DNA from: an uncultured Allomuricauda sp.
GTDB lineage: Bacteria; Bacteroidota; Bacteroidia; Flavobacteriales; Flavobacteriaceae
Length of the DNA stretch: 64,000 nucleotides
Direction: 5' to 3'
Assembly: GCF_947499695.1 (NCBI RefSeq)
Contig: NZ_CANMPQ010000002.1
Coordinates: 62,001 to 126,000 of the forward strand
Made by a program: the position numbers and the translations under genes. Below the pieces are notes generated by a model. That model saw only the letters and a program-made list of their open reading frames with translations, was not told the DNA's origin and did no database searches. Positions 1 through 9,995 of the stretch are shown one piece after another (position 1 is the stretch's first letter; each line of letters opens with the position of its first letter).

Positions 1-2955
1 GTTGATAATGGTTCAGTTTTGGTTTTCAGTTATATTGGTTTCAGCACTCAAGAAATCTCTTATAACGGGCAGGCCTCCATCAATGTTACCCTTCAAGAAG
101 ATGCGCAAGCATTGGATGAAGTGGTCATTATTGGTTACGGTACAACAACGGTAAAGGATGCAACAGGTTCGGTAACGTCTGTGTCGTCTGATGATTTTAA
201 CGGTGGGGTAATTTCCTCTCCAGAACAATTGATCCAAGGTAAAACTGCTGGTGTCAACATCGCTCAAACAAGTGGTGAGCCTGGTGCTGGTATACAGGTA
301 AACATTAGGGGTGCCAACTCGGTACGTGCCAACAACAATCCATTATTTGTTGTTGATGGTATTCCATTGTTTGGTCAAAACACGGATGCACAAGGTACTT
401 CGGGTGGAGGACTTGATGATAACAGTGCGGTGGGTAACCCACTTAACTTCCTTAACCCTAATGACATCGAGAGTATCAGTATTTTGAAAGATGCATCTGC
501 GACAGCCATTTACGGTTCTAGAGGTGCGAACGGTGTTGTAATCATTACAACCAAAAGTGGAAAAGCTGGTGCCGGTGGAACTCTTGAGTTCAGCACTAAC
601 TTGAGTATTTCCACTCCGGTAAGAGAATACGATCTATTGGACAGAGAAGGTTTCCTAGGCGCTATTGTGGCTAACGGAGGAACCGCTGCTGGTGTAGATT
701 TTGGAGGTAATACAAACTGGCAAGATGCTATTTTGAGAACTTCGGTATCCAATTCTAGTAACCTTGCTTATTCTCACAACTACGGTTCTGGAAATGTTAG
801 AGCTACTTTCGGGTACCAAGATCAATTTGGTGTTGTAGAGAAATCTGAATTCGAGAGAATTTCAGGAAGATTAAATTGGAATCATAGGTTTTTGGATGAC
901 AAATTGAAAGTTTCAGTCCAATCAACGATTTCAAGAACCAACAGGGAACAACCTCCATTGCAAGGTAATGCAGGATTTAGAGGTGACATCTTGGGTGCTG
1001 CTTATTCTGCTAACCCAACAATTCCAAATGATCCAACTGTAGATCCAGGTGGTGGTTTAACAAACCCAGCCAACTATCTTCAAAATACGCAGAACATTAC
1101 AAATACCAACAGACTTTTATTGAACGGATCCGTGGAGTATGATTTTACTCCAGAGCTAACCGGTAAAGTGAACCTTGGTTATGATGTTTCTGATAGTGAA
1201 AACGTTTCTGTGCTATCTAGCGACATTTTTAATGTCAACGGAATTTCGGGAATAGGTGCTGGAACATTCAACAGCCTTGAACGAGAAAACCAACTTTTGG
1301 AAGCCACGTTGAACTATAAAAAGGAATTTGATAACTCTAATCTTGATGTAATCGTTGGTTACGCCTACCAAGAATTTAGAAACTTTGGATTTAACTCAGC
1401 GGCTAGAGGTTTTGGTAGAACAGACCTTGACCTTATGGGAGCTGATATAATGCAGACTGTGAGTGATGCAAATGCAAGTATTGATGGTTCATTCCAACAA
1501 TTCTACTATGCACCAAACAGACCGGATTTGACAATTAACCGTCTTTTCCCGTCATCTGCGACTGATAATGTTGGATTCCAATTCAACAGAGGAGTTCAAT
1601 CTTTAGTGTTTGATAATTTTGACAACACTGATGAGTTACAATCTTTCTTTGGAAGGATTAATTACTCAATAAGTGGCAAGTATCTTTTTACCGCCACAAT
1701 GAGAGCTGATGGTTCTTCAAGATTTGGTCCTGAAAATCAATATGGATACTTCCCTTCAGGTGCTTTTGCTTGGCAATTGGGTGAAGAGGATTTTGTAGGT
1801 GATTCTTTTTCTACGTTGAAACTAAGATTAAGTGCCGGTATTACCGGTAACCAAGACGGACTTGGATATGGGCAGTTTGTTGCTAGACAACGTTTTGCGC
1901 TTCTAAATTTAGCATCAATCCAAAACAATGGAGATCTTAACCCGAATGGTTTGTCCATTGTAGCAACGGATCAGCCTGACTTAAGATGGGAAGAAACTAT
2001 AGATTTTAACGTTGGTTTGGACTTCGGTTTCAATGATGACAGATTCAGTGGTAGTATCGACGTTTACCGTAGAGACACACAAGACATCTTGTTACAGACT
2101 CCTCCAGCTGCTCCATCTACCAATCCATTCCAGTTTGGTAATGTGGATGCAAGTGTAATCAACCAAGGTCTTGAAGTTGCTTTGAACTATGACTTTATCC
2201 AATCAGATGATACTTCTTTCTCTGCCGGATTCAACATCGCATTCAATGACAACGAAATTAAAGATTTTGAGGGTGCCATCAACCTAGGCCCGATTAACGG
2301 TCCTGGTCTTTCAGGTGCTTTTGCCCAGCGTTTTGAAGCTGGTCAGCCATTATTCTCTTACTATGTTGCCATATTTGAAGGGTTTGACTCAAGCGGAAAC
2401 CCAGTTTATACGGATATCGATGGTAACGGTGTAGGTGATCCTGATGCCGATAAGACCTTCGTAGATGAGAGTGGTCTTCCGAAAGTCACTTCTGGTTTAT
2501 CTTTGAATTTCAGCCATAAAAACTGGGATATCAGCACATTCCTTGCTGGTCAGTTCGGATTCTCCGTATACAACAACACTGCAAATGCACTTTTCAATGC
2601 AGGTCAGTTGAATACTTCTAGGAATATTACAGTTGACGCCGCAGGTGCTGGCGAAGCATCCAGTGCATCAACCGCTGTTTCTACAAGATTCTTGGAAAAA
2701 GGAGATTTTGTTAGATTGCAGAACGCAACCATAGGATATAATGTTCCTCTAAGTGGTGAAGGGGCCTTTAAAACCCTTAAGTTATCTCTAACTGGTCAAA
2801 ACCTCTTTTTGATAACTGACTATAGTGGTATAGATCCTGAAGTAACTACCAACACTGGTAATTTGAACCAAGCTTCGCTTCCAAGTAGAGGTATCGATTG
2901 GACTTCTTTCCCAAATCCATTGACTGTTACTTTTGGTATTAATGCATCATTTTAA
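1..2955 (+). CDS. SusC/RagA-family TonB-dependent outer-membrane receptor (5' end outside window)
   Basis: The reading frame is open from base 1, so the signal peptide and most of the carboxypeptidase-regulatory-like domain lie upstream. The first visible residues (GSVLVFSYIGF) are the tail of that domain. The plug follows, with the SusC-typical NIRGANSVRANNNPLFVVDG at about bases 301-360 and ILKDASATAIYGSRGANG at about 481-534. About 800 residues of barrel end in the aromatic residue F, as is usual for outer-membrane barrels. SusC proteins are TonB-powered channels that import oligosaccharides or peptides captured by the partner SusD lipoprotein. The susD gene starts 19 bases downstream, so the two are almost certainly co-transcribed. 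No glycoside hydrolase is visible to indicate the substrate. The family call is very secure; the substrate is unknown. Confidence 0.96.
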   Translation, partial: VDNGSVLVFSYIGFSTQEISYNGQASINVTLQEDAQALDEVVIIGYGTTTVKDATGSVTSVSSDDFNGGVISSPEQLIQGKTAGVNIAQTSGEPGAGIQVNIRGANSVRANNNPLFVVDGIPLFGQNTDAQGTSGGGLDDNSAVGNPLNFLNPNDIESISILKDASATAIYGSRGANGVVIITTKSGKAGAGGTLEFSTNLSISTPVREYDLLDREGFLGAIVANGGTAAGVDFGGNTNWQDAILRTSVSNSSNLAYSHNYGSGNVRATFGYQDQFGVVEKSEFERISGRLNWNHRFLDDKLKVSVQSTISRTNREQPPLQGNAGFRGDILGAAYSANPTIPNDPTVDPGGGLTNPANYLQNTQNITNTNRLLLNGSVEYDFTPELTGKVNLGYDVSDSENVSVLSSDIFNVNGISGIGAGTFNSLERENQLLEATLNYKKEFDNSNLDVIVGYAYQEFRNFGFNSAARGFGRTDLDLMGADIMQTVSDANASIDGSFQQFYYAPNRPDLTINRLFPSSATDNVGFQFNRGVQSLVFDNFDNTDELQSFFGRINYSISGKYLFTATMRADGSSRFGPENQYGYFPSGAFAWQLGEEDFVGDSFSTLKLRLSAGITGNQDGLGYGQFVARQRFALLNLASIQNNGDLNPNGLSIVATDQPDLRWEETIDFNVGLDFGFNDDRFSGSIDVYRRDTQDILLQTPPAAPSTNPFQFGNVDASVINQGLEVALNYDFIQSDDTSFSAGFNIAFNDNEIKDFEGAINLGPINGPGLSGAFAQRFEAGQPLFSYYVAIFEGFDSSGNPVYTDIDGNGVGDPDADKTFVDESGLPKVTSGLSLNFSHKNWDISTFLAGQFGFSVYNNTANALFNAGQLNTSRNITVDAAGAGEASSASTAVSTRFLEKGDFVRLQNATIGYNVPLSGEGAFKTLKLSLTGQNLFLITDYSGIDPEVTTNTGNLNQASLPSRGIDWTSFPNPLTVTFGINASF

Positions 2956-2974
2956 ATAAAAAAATTGTAGAATC

Positions 2975-4600
2975 ATGAAAAGAAATCAAGTTAAATTTTA
3001 CGCAATTGCTCTCACGTTGTGCCTGGGGTTTACCTCATGTACAGACCTAGAGATTGATGAGAGCGATTCCTTTATAAGTGAAGGTTTCCAAGGTCTTGAG
3101 AATCCATCTTCTTCCGTAGATCAGTTATTCAATGCTGCTAACGGACATTTGGGTGACCAAGCCAATACTTTCGCTCTTAGGGAAGTGACATCAGATGCCC
3201 TTTTAATTCCAACCCGTGGTGCGGATTGGGGTGATAATGGTCGTTGGAGAAAATTACACCAACATGAATGGGGATTGGAAGAAACGGACATCGTTACTCC
3301 TTTCGATCAATGGAACGCGAACCAGCTTCTGGCATCACAAATTTTGGATGCAAGAAGTAGTGCATCTGCTGATGATGCTGCGCAAGCATACTTCATGAGG
3401 GCATATTCCATGTGGACTATTTTAGACCTTTATGGACAAGTACCTTTCAGAGATACCCAGCTTCCCTCTACTTCAGTACCAGAAGTATTATCAGGAGCTG
3501 CCGCCGTTGATTTTATCTTAACTGATTTAACAGCTGCAATCTCTGGACTACCTACAGTTGCAGCCGGATCCGGAGACCAACTTAATAGGGCTTCTAAAGC
3601 TGCTGCAAGGTTCTTAAGAGCAAAAGTGCTTTTGAATCGTCATATCTATGATACCCAATTGACAGGTGGTGGTGGTTCTGCTGCTAGCTCTGATATGGCT
3701 GAGGTAATTTCGCTTGTAGATGAAATTGCTGCAGATGGATTTGCTTTGCAAGCTGGATATTTTGATATTTTTAAGCAAAGTTCAGATAGCGAAACCATTT
3801 GGTGGGCAGAAACAGGTGTTGGAAATAGAATTTTCAATGGTCTTCACTACAACTCAACCTCTATTGGAGGTGGTGGTTGGAACGGATTTAGTACGCTGGC
3901 TGAGTATTTCGATTTATTCGAAGGAGACCCAAACAGCAACAGATCTGATTTAGACCTTACTCCTTTAGATGCTCAAGAAGAGCGTAGAGGTGGTGTTCCA
4001 AATATGGGACTTTCCTTTACAGGTAGAGATGATACTTCTGACAACGGAGGCTTTGAAGATGGATCTAACGTTGGTTTTGGATTCCTTTTAGGACAGCAAT
4101 ATGATTTGGACGGTACACCGCTTGAAGACAGACAAGGTAATCCACTGGAATTCTCTAGGGGTTTTGTTGATGGTACTGGTGCTGCCAACCTTATCAATAA
4201 TGACGAGAAAACTGGTATTCGTGTTATGAAGTACAATCCGCGTTTCGGTGGATTTACAAACCACAGTGTACAGTTTAGATACGCTGATGCTCATTTGATG
4301 AAAGCTGAAGCTTTGATGAGAAGTGGTGGAAACCCAACTACTTTGGTTAATGAACTTCGCGCAATCAGAGGAGTTGCTCCATTTGGAAGCGTTAGTGAAA
4401 CCGAATTACTCGACGAAAGAGCTCGTGAGCTTTTCGTTGAAGGTTGGAGAAGAAACGATATGATTCGTTTTGGACAATACACCAGAGATTGGGAGTTTAA
4501 AGTATCATCTGAAATAGGTAATGCTACTAGACAATTGTTCCCAATTCCACTGCCTCAAATATTGGCAAATCCAAGCTTGGTTCAGAATCCAGGTTACTAA
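2975..4600 (+). CDS. SusD/RagB-family surface nutrient-binding lipoprotein
   Basis: This 541-residue protein has a lipoprotein signal peptide ending GFTSC, with C22 as the likely lipidated residue. Family features include the helical TPR-like region (YFMRAYSMWTILDLYGQVPF) and the C-terminal block FRYADAHLMKAEALMRSGG ... LRAIRG ... RARELFVEGWRRNDMIRFG, typical of RagB/SusD. The C-terminus LFPIPLPQILANPSLVQNPGY is also characteristic. SusD proteins cap the extracellular face of the SusC barrel and bind substrate. The gene directly follows its SusC partner, and a strong terminator lies 40 bases after its stop, so the pair forms the end of a transcription unit. The substrate cannot be read from the sequence. 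Confidence 0.96.
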   Translation: MKRNQVKFYAIALTLCLGFTSCTDLEIDESDSFISEGFQGLENPSSSVDQLFNAANGHLGDQANTFALREVTSDALLIPTRGADWGDNGRWRKLHQHEWGLEETDIVTPFDQWNANQLLASQILDARSSASADDAAQAYFMRAYSMWTILDLYGQVPFRDTQLPSTSVPEVLSGAAAVDFILTDLTAAISGLPTVAAGSGDQLNRASKAAARFLRAKVLLNRHIYDTQLTGGGGSAASSDMAEVISLVDEIAADGFALQAGYFDIFKQSSDSETIWWAETGVGNRIFNGLHYNSTSIGGGGWNGFSTLAEYFDLFEGDPNSNRSDLDLTPLDAQEERRGGVPNMGLSFTGRDDTSDNGGFEDGSNVGFGFLLGQQYDLDGTPLEDRQGNPLEFSRGFVDGTGAANLINNDEKTGIRVMKYNPRFGGFTNHSVQFRYADAHLMKAEALMRSGGNPTTLVNELRAIRGVAPFGSVSETELLDERARELFVEGWRRNDMIRFGQYTRDWEFKVSSEIGNATRQLFPIPLPQILANPSLVQNPGY

Positions 4601-4637
4601 AATTCCCTGGGGAAACTCAGAAGAGAATAATAACACT

Positions 4638-4667
4638 AAAAGGCTGCCAATTGGCAGCCTTTTTTAT
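4638..4667 (+). terminator. Intrinsic terminator of the susCD unit
   Basis: A perfect 20-base palindrome, AGGCTGCCAATTGGCAGCCT, at 4641-4660 is followed by a T-rich tract (TTTTTATTT). It lies 40 bases after the susD stop codon. The A-run before it might also let it act on the opposite strand. Confidence 0.88.
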
Positions 4668-4857
4668 TTGTGACATTTCCTCAATCAGAAATAATAATCT
4701 TTCACCCCCCTCACACCCAAAGAACCATATAACTTTAAAACCCTCTGACATTAGAATTACTGCTCCTTGGTTCATATGCCAACAGTTTAAAATCTTCACT
4801 GTATTTAAATAAAACAACCCACCTCAATAATTTATGCTCCTTAAGCATGGATACAAC
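4668..4857. other. Intergenic spacer without recognisable gene
   Basis: This is the middle of the 320-base gap between the convergent susD and symporter genes. It is AT-rich and bounded by terminators on both sides. The only open frames are short, without family features or a plausible start context. I see no RNA gene in it. Confidence 0.6.
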
Positions 4858-4890
4858 CAAAAAAGGCATTCCTTCAATCTTAGGAATGCC
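4858..4890 (-). terminator. Intrinsic terminator of the symporter gene
   Basis: Read on the minus strand, GGCATTCCT and AGGAATGCC arms (4865-4873 and 4882-4890) enclose an 8-base loop and are followed by TTTTTT. It lies about 30 bases after the stop codon of the sodium/solute symporter gene. Confidence 0.85.
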
Positions 4891-4920
4891 CTCTCTCAAA
4901 ATTTGGTTTTTTTCTAATAC

Positions 4921-6510
4921 TTAATTGGCGAAATAGATATATATCCCGATTACAATTACACAAATAAGAATTCCCGCAAGTTTTACATGCTTGTAAGGCT
5001 CAATATCTACTTGCTTCGTATAGGTTTGTTCATATGCTTCAGCTCTAGGTTTTATCCTACCTATAATCAACATGATCCCGGCATTCAGAACAAACAAAAT
5101 CGCCATTACATGAAGAAAATGTGGATAATTCTCCTCACCAAAAACAAAAGGTTTTAGGATAAACTGACTCAAAATGTATAAGGCAGAACCTCCAATAATA
5201 CCAATTTTAGCCGCTATTGCAGGTACACGTTTGGTTAGATATCCCACTATGATAATAGTTAGTATGGGTATACTATAAATCCCATTGACTTCTTGTAAGT
5301 AGGCAAAAAGACTTCCTGCATTCGCAATAAAGGGTGCTATGAACATCGCAGCAAACGCCAAGACTATTCCAAAGGTTTTTCCATATTTTACAACAGTTTT
5401 TTCATCAGCTTGTTTGTTGATGTGTTCTTTGTAAATATCAATTCCAAAAAGCGTCACCGAACTGTTCAAAACACTATTGAATGAACTAAGGATAGCTCCA
5501 AACAATACAGCCGCAAAAAATCCAATCAAATAATCCGGCAGTACCTTGTTTACCAGCGCGGGATACGCTTGATCAGGAACTTCTAAGTTTCCTTGAAACA
5601 TATGATAGGCTATAATCCCGGGCAATACCACTATTAGCGGACCCAGAATCTTAATAAAGGAGCCTAACAGCAATCCCTTCTGTCCCTCTTTTAAATTTTT
5701 AGCACCAAGAGCTCGTTGAATAATTTGCTGATTTGTGCCCCAATAGAACAATTGAACCAACATCATTCCCGTAAATATCGTAGAGAATGGAACTGAAGCC
5801 TCGGAATTTCCAATAGAATTAAACTTTTCCGGATTCTCTTCAATGAGTACGTCTATTCCAGCAAACATGCTTCCATCACCGATTGCTATCAATCCAAAAA
5901 CAGGAATTAGGATTCCCCCTATCAAAAGGCCAACGGCGTTAATGGTATCTGAAACAGCTACAGCTTTTAATCCACCAAAAACAGCGTATATCGAACCTAT
6001 GATACCAATACCCCATATACATAAAATCAAAGCTGTTTTCTCTGAGACTCCTAACATTCCAGATACATCAAACATGGTGCTTATCGCCAAAGATCCCGAG
6101 TACAGTATAATGGGCAAAAGCACAACCACATAACCTGTCAAAAACAATATGGACGTAATCGTCTTGGTCGAGGTATCATATCTGTCTTGTAAAAATTGTG
6201 GAACCGTAGTCAAACCGCTTTTTAAATATCGAGGGAGTAAAAAAACGGCAGTAACCACCATGGCTATAGCAGCCAAAGTCTCCCAAGCCATAACTAATAT
6301 TCCTTCCGAATAGGCCTGACCGTTTAAGCCCACAATTTGCTCCGTGGACAGGTTGGTCAAAAGCAAAGAACCAGCAATAACTCCTGCCGTTAAACTCCTA
6401 CCCCCCAAAAAATATCCGTCCGATGAATTTTCATTTGTGCTTCGAGTCGCCAAATAGGCGATGAGTCCAACTAGCGCCGTAAAGCCTAAAAAAGAAAGTA
6501 CTCCTATCAT
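4921..6510 (-). CDS. Sodium/solute symporter (SSS family), YidK-like sugar transporter
   Basis: This 529-residue polytopic inner-membrane protein has about 14 hydrophobic segments. Its N-terminus (DGYFLGGRSLTAGVIAGSLL, then LTNLSTEQIVGLNGQAY) and the later FYWGTNQQIIQRALGAKNL and FGAILSSFNSVLNS are hallmark segments of the sodium:solute symporter family. From memory they match the E. coli YidK branch of SGLT-like sugar transporters closely. It should couple sodium entry to import of a sugar or related solute. It is convergent with susCD and divergent from the 13-kb lipoprotein operon, so it may carry the product of surface processing across the inner membrane (inference). A promoter-like TTG-N21-TATTTTTG lies upstream. 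Confidence 0.92.
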   Translation of the reverse strand: MIGVLSFLGFTALVGLIAYLATRSTNENSSDGYFLGGRSLTAGVIAGSLLLTNLSTEQIVGLNGQAYSEGILVMAWETLAAIAMVVTAVFLLPRYLKSGLTTVPQFLQDRYDTSTKTITSILFLTGYVVVLLPIILYSGSLAISTMFDVSGMLGVSEKTALILCIWGIGIIGSIYAVFGGLKAVAVSDTINAVGLLIGGILIPVFGLIAIGDGSMFAGIDVLIEENPEKFNSIGNSEASVPFSTIFTGMMLVQLFYWGTNQQIIQRALGAKNLKEGQKGLLLGSFIKILGPLIVVLPGIIAYHMFQGNLEVPDQAYPALVNKVLPDYLIGFFAAVLFGAILSSFNSVLNSSVTLFGIDIYKEHINKQADEKTVVKYGKTFGIVLAFAAMFIAPFIANAGSLFAYLQEVNGIYSIPILTIIIVGYLTKRVPAIAAKIGIIGGSALYILSQFILKPFVFGEENYPHFLHVMAILFVLNAGIMLIIGRIKPRAEAYEQTYTKQVDIEPYKHVKLAGILICVIVIGIYIYFAN

Positions 6511-6578
6511 AATTAATTTGTGTTTGATTGTAACCTTTAAATATAGTTCGATTATTTTGTAAACCGATCAAATTGCTT

Positions 6579-6610
6579 CAAAAATAGAAGCGATTCTGTC
6601 ATTATAACAA
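6579..6610 (-). promoter_or_regulatory. Bacteroidota-type promoter for the symporter gene
   Basis: On the minus strand, TATTTTTG (6579-6586) matches the -7 consensus TAnnTTTG exactly. A TTG (6608-6610) lies 21 bases upstream, within the usual spacing for the -33 element. The leader to the ATG at 6510 would be about 60 bases. Assigned by motif only. Confidence 0.5.
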
Positions 6611-6697
6611 CACACCAATTTTTAGGCGTTAAACATCACAAATAAGCTTTAAACTTCCCCCAAGTTTACTTATATTGCACGCCTATTTTAGAGATGT

Positions 6698-9600
6698 ATG
6701 AAAAGGAAGATGATTGCAGTTTTTATACTCCTTTTTTCCGCTATTTCTTGCCAAAACAAAGTGGAAAAACAGTTCAAAAAATTGTCTTCTGAACACACCG
6801 CAATCGATTTCGTCAATCAGCTTTCCGAAACCCCTGAATTAAACATTTTAACCTATCTGTATTACTATAACGGTGCAGGTGTTGTTGCCGGCGATTTCAA
6901 CAATGATGATTTGGTCGATCTTTATTTTACAGGCAATCAAGTCTCCGATGAGCTTTACTTGAATACTGGGGGATTTACATTTCAAAAAATTACGAAGGAA
7001 GCACAAATTCAAAATAGCGAAGGATGGACCACCGGTGCCACTCATGTGGATATCAATAATGATGGCCTTCTTGATATTTATGTTTGCAAAGTAGGCAATT
7101 ACAAACATTTGGATGATGCTAATCTCTTGTACATCAATCAAGGTATAGATGAAAATGGCATTCCCACCTTTAAAGAAGATGCAGCTTCCTATAATCTTGA
7201 TTTTTCAGGCTTTTCAACACATTCGGCTTTTTTTGATTTTGATCTGGACGGTGATTTGGACATGTACCTTCTAAACCATTCTGTTTATCCCAACCGTACC
7301 TACGGTAAAGGAAGTCAGCGCAAGAAATTAGATCAACTTTCTGGAGATGTTCTATTTAGAAATGACAATGGCAAATTTGTAGATGTAAGTGCTGAAGCAG
7401 GCATATTTCAAGGCAAAAGCGGTTATGGCCTTGGACTTTCGATTAGTGATATCAATAATGATGGTTATCCGGATATTTATATAGGAAATGATTTCTTCGA
7501 AAACGATTACCTCTATCTGAACCAACAAGATGGAACTTTCAAAGAGGTTGTTTCCAGTTCTGAAAACAAATTGGGCCATACAACCCATTTTTCAATGGGT
7601 AATGATATTGCCGACGTTAACAATGATGGCTTAATGGACATTCTTTCTCTGGATATGCTTCCTGAAAATCTTGAGACCTATAAAACTTCTGGCCTTGAAT
7701 ATGGCTTTCCCATTTATCAACATTATCTAAAAAATGGATATGCCCCTCAATACATGCAAAACACCTTGCATATTAACTTGGATGGAGGAAATTTTGCCGA
7801 AACCGCAAATTTGAGCGGGCTTGCAGCAACAGAATGGTCATGGGGTGCCTTATTGGCTGATTATGATAATGATGGAAACAAAGATGTTTTTGTATCCAAT
7901 GGAATCAAGGGAGCGACCAATGACATGGATTTCATCAATTTCATTTCCAATGATAATATTCAAAGAAGAATTGAGCAAGGCATGTCGGCTTCGGACATGG
8001 CAATGACCACTGAAATTCCCGAGAAAAAGATTGCCAACTACTTCTTTAAAAACAATGGCGACCTTACTTTTTCAGATGTTACTGAAAACTGGCTGGATAC
8101 GGAAACATCATTTAGTAATGGAACTGTTTACGCTGACCTGGATAACGATGGAGATCTGGACATTGTAGTAAACAATGTTGATGAGAAAGCCTTTGTTCTT
8201 GAAAATACTGGTACCAAAAACAAGGCCCTAACTATTGTGTTCGATGGTGGAGCTCAAAACTCCTTCGGAATTGGCGCCAAAGTTTTAGTCTACTCAAAAT
8301 CCCACCAAATTTCACAAGAAAACTATGTCGCCAAGGGTTATTTATCGGCAGTTGACCCAACTATGCACATAGGTGTTGGAAAGGATTCTATTTTGGATTC
8401 ACTCAAAGTTATCTGGCCAGGTGGAGGGTATGAAACACTTCGCAATGTTTCCGTTGAAAACAGAATACAACTCCATCAACACAACGCCAAATCCAACTTC
8501 TACAAATCCCAACAAAAAGCATCAAACCTTAGGTTCTCAAAACTTGATTCCGTGGTTGATTTTGCGCATGATGAAAAAACATCTTTGGATTTTGACCGGG
8601 AACCCTTGGTTCCTTTCGCAAATTCCAACGAAGGTCCCGACATTTCCGTTGCCGATATGAACAACGATGGATTGGACGATCTATTCATCAGTGGCGCCAA
8701 AAGACAAAGTTCTGCATTGTATATTCAAAATGAGGCTGGCGAGTTTAATGAACAGCAATTGGATTTTTTCCAAGAAAACATCTTAAATGAAGATACGTCT
8801 CATCTTTTTTTCAATGCCAATGGAGATGATTTCCTTGATCTTATTGTGGTAAGTGGGGGTAATGAATTTAAAAATGGGAAACCCTTACAGCCCAGGTTGT
8901 ATCTCAACCATAATGGAGTTTTTAAACGTGATGGAAACCAGTTTGCCGGGGTAGCTACCAACGCCTCGAAAGTGCTGTCCATGGACTTTGATAACGATGG
9001 CGATCAAGATGTTTTAATCTTATCTGATCAAGTTCCTGGTCAATACGGTAAAACACCAAGACAGTATTTGTTTAGCAACGATGGGCAAGGAAATTTCATG
9101 GAGAGCACACAAGACATTATCCCTGAATTGTCTCTTTTGGGGAATATCAAAGATGCGGTTTCAATAGATATCGACTCCAACGGTCACAACGATTTAATTG
9201 CCGTAGGTCATTGGATGTCCGTTTCCATATTTCTTAACGATGGCAAACAACTGAGCCTTCGGAAAAACAATGGATTACAAAACACCCAAGGGTGGTGGAA
9301 TACTATAGAAGTAACTGATTTCGATAAGGATGGTGATTTGGATTTGGTTTGCGGGAATTGGGGTCTCAATACCAAATTTCAAGCCTCCAAGGAACACCCT
9401 ATAACTCTATATTTGGCTGATTTTGATGATAATGACTCTAGAGAACCTGTAATCACATATTTCCATAAAGGCATTGAAACTCCATTTGCATCTAAAGATG
9501 AACTGGTCAAACAGATGCCCTTCTTGAACAAGAATTTTCTATCCTATAAAGATTTTGCCGCTGCTTCCATTCAAGACCTATTTGGGAAAGAAAAACTGGG

Positions 9601-9991
9601 TAAAGCGGAAAAAAAACAAATATTGGAGCTTGCCAGTGTCTACTTTGAAAATGACGGACAAGGAAATTTCAGCAAGAGAATCTTACCTAAAATGGCACAG
9701 GTATCTTCCATTTATGATATTGAAATTGACGATGTGAATGATGATGGATATCCCGATTTGTTAATTGTGGGGAATAATTATGAAATAAGCACGCAGTTGG
9801 GTAGATTGGACGCTTTTCACGGATTAATTTTACAAAACAACGCTAACGGAGGCTTTAACATGTCGAAAAGTGATGGTTTCGATATTTTTGGGGCCGTCAG
9901 AACTTTGAAAAAAATTACAATCGCCGGCAAACCATCTTATGTTGTCGGACGCAATAACGATTCACCTATTTTTTTGGTAAAAAATCAATGA
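6698..9991 (+). CDS. VCBS/FG-GAP repeat lipoprotein with central ASPIC/UnbV domain (paralogue 1 of 3)
   Basis: This 1,097-residue protein has a lipoprotein signal peptide (SAISC, C18). I count 14 calcium-loop repeats of the form DxNxDGxxD, for example DINNDGLLD, DFDLDGDLD and DLDNDGDLD. The first seven precede, and the last seven follow, an ASPIC/UnbV domain at about residues 504-577 that ends SLKVIWPGG. FG-GAP repeats fold as seven-bladed propellers, so two calcium-dependent propellers flanking UnbV are likely (inference). The protein is probably anchored to the outer membrane. Its molecular role is unknown; related proteins often sit near SusCD pairs. It is the first gene of a six-gene run; the next starts 4 bases after its stop. 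Annotation as CRTAC1-like or VCBS protein would be equivalent. Confidence 0.9.
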   Translation: MKRKMIAVFILLFSAISCQNKVEKQFKKLSSEHTAIDFVNQLSETPELNILTYLYYYNGAGVVAGDFNNDDLVDLYFTGNQVSDELYLNTGGFTFQKITKEAQIQNSEGWTTGATHVDINNDGLLDIYVCKVGNYKHLDDANLLYINQGIDENGIPTFKEDAASYNLDFSGFSTHSAFFDFDLDGDLDMYLLNHSVYPNRTYGKGSQRKKLDQLSGDVLFRNDNGKFVDVSAEAGIFQGKSGYGLGLSISDINNDGYPDIYIGNDFFENDYLYLNQQDGTFKEVVSSSENKLGHTTHFSMGNDIADVNNDGLMDILSLDMLPENLETYKTSGLEYGFPIYQHYLKNGYAPQYMQNTLHINLDGGNFAETANLSGLAATEWSWGALLADYDNDGNKDVFVSNGIKGATNDMDFINFISNDNIQRRIEQGMSASDMAMTTEIPEKKIANYFFKNNGDLTFSDVTENWLDTETSFSNGTVYADLDNDGDLDIVVNNVDEKAFVLENTGTKNKALTIVFDGGAQNSFGIGAKVLVYSKSHQISQENYVAKGYLSAVDPTMHIGVGKDSILDSLKVIWPGGGYETLRNVSVENRIQLHQHNAKSNFYKSQQKASNLRFSKLDSVVDFAHDEKTSLDFDREPLVPFANSNEGPDISVADMNNDGLDDLFISGAKRQSSALYIQNEAGEFNEQQLDFFQENILNEDTSHLFFNANGDDFLDLIVVSGGNEFKNGKPLQPRLYLNHNGVFKRDGNQFAGVATNASKVLSMDFDNDGDQDVLILSDQVPGQYGKTPRQYLFSNDGQGNFMESTQDIIPELSLLGNIKDAVSIDIDSNGHNDLIAVGHWMSVSIFLNDGKQLSLRKNNGLQNTQGWWNTIEVTDFDKDGDLDLVCGNWGLNTKFQASKEHPITLYLADFDDNDSREPVITYFHKGIETPFASKDELVKQMPFLNKNFLSYKDFAAASIQDLFGKEKLGKAEKKQILELASVYFENDGQGNFSKRILPKMAQVSSIYDIEIDDVNDDGYPDLLIVGNNYEISTQLGRLDAFHGLILQNNANGGFNMSKSDGFDIFGAVRTLKKITIAGKPSYVVGRNNDSPIFLVKNQ

Positions 9992-9995
9992 AGAA

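Noticed and set aside
4617..4817. Small gene between susD and the symporter
   Set aside because: The frame runs through a strong terminator palindrome and shows no signal, domain or convincing start.
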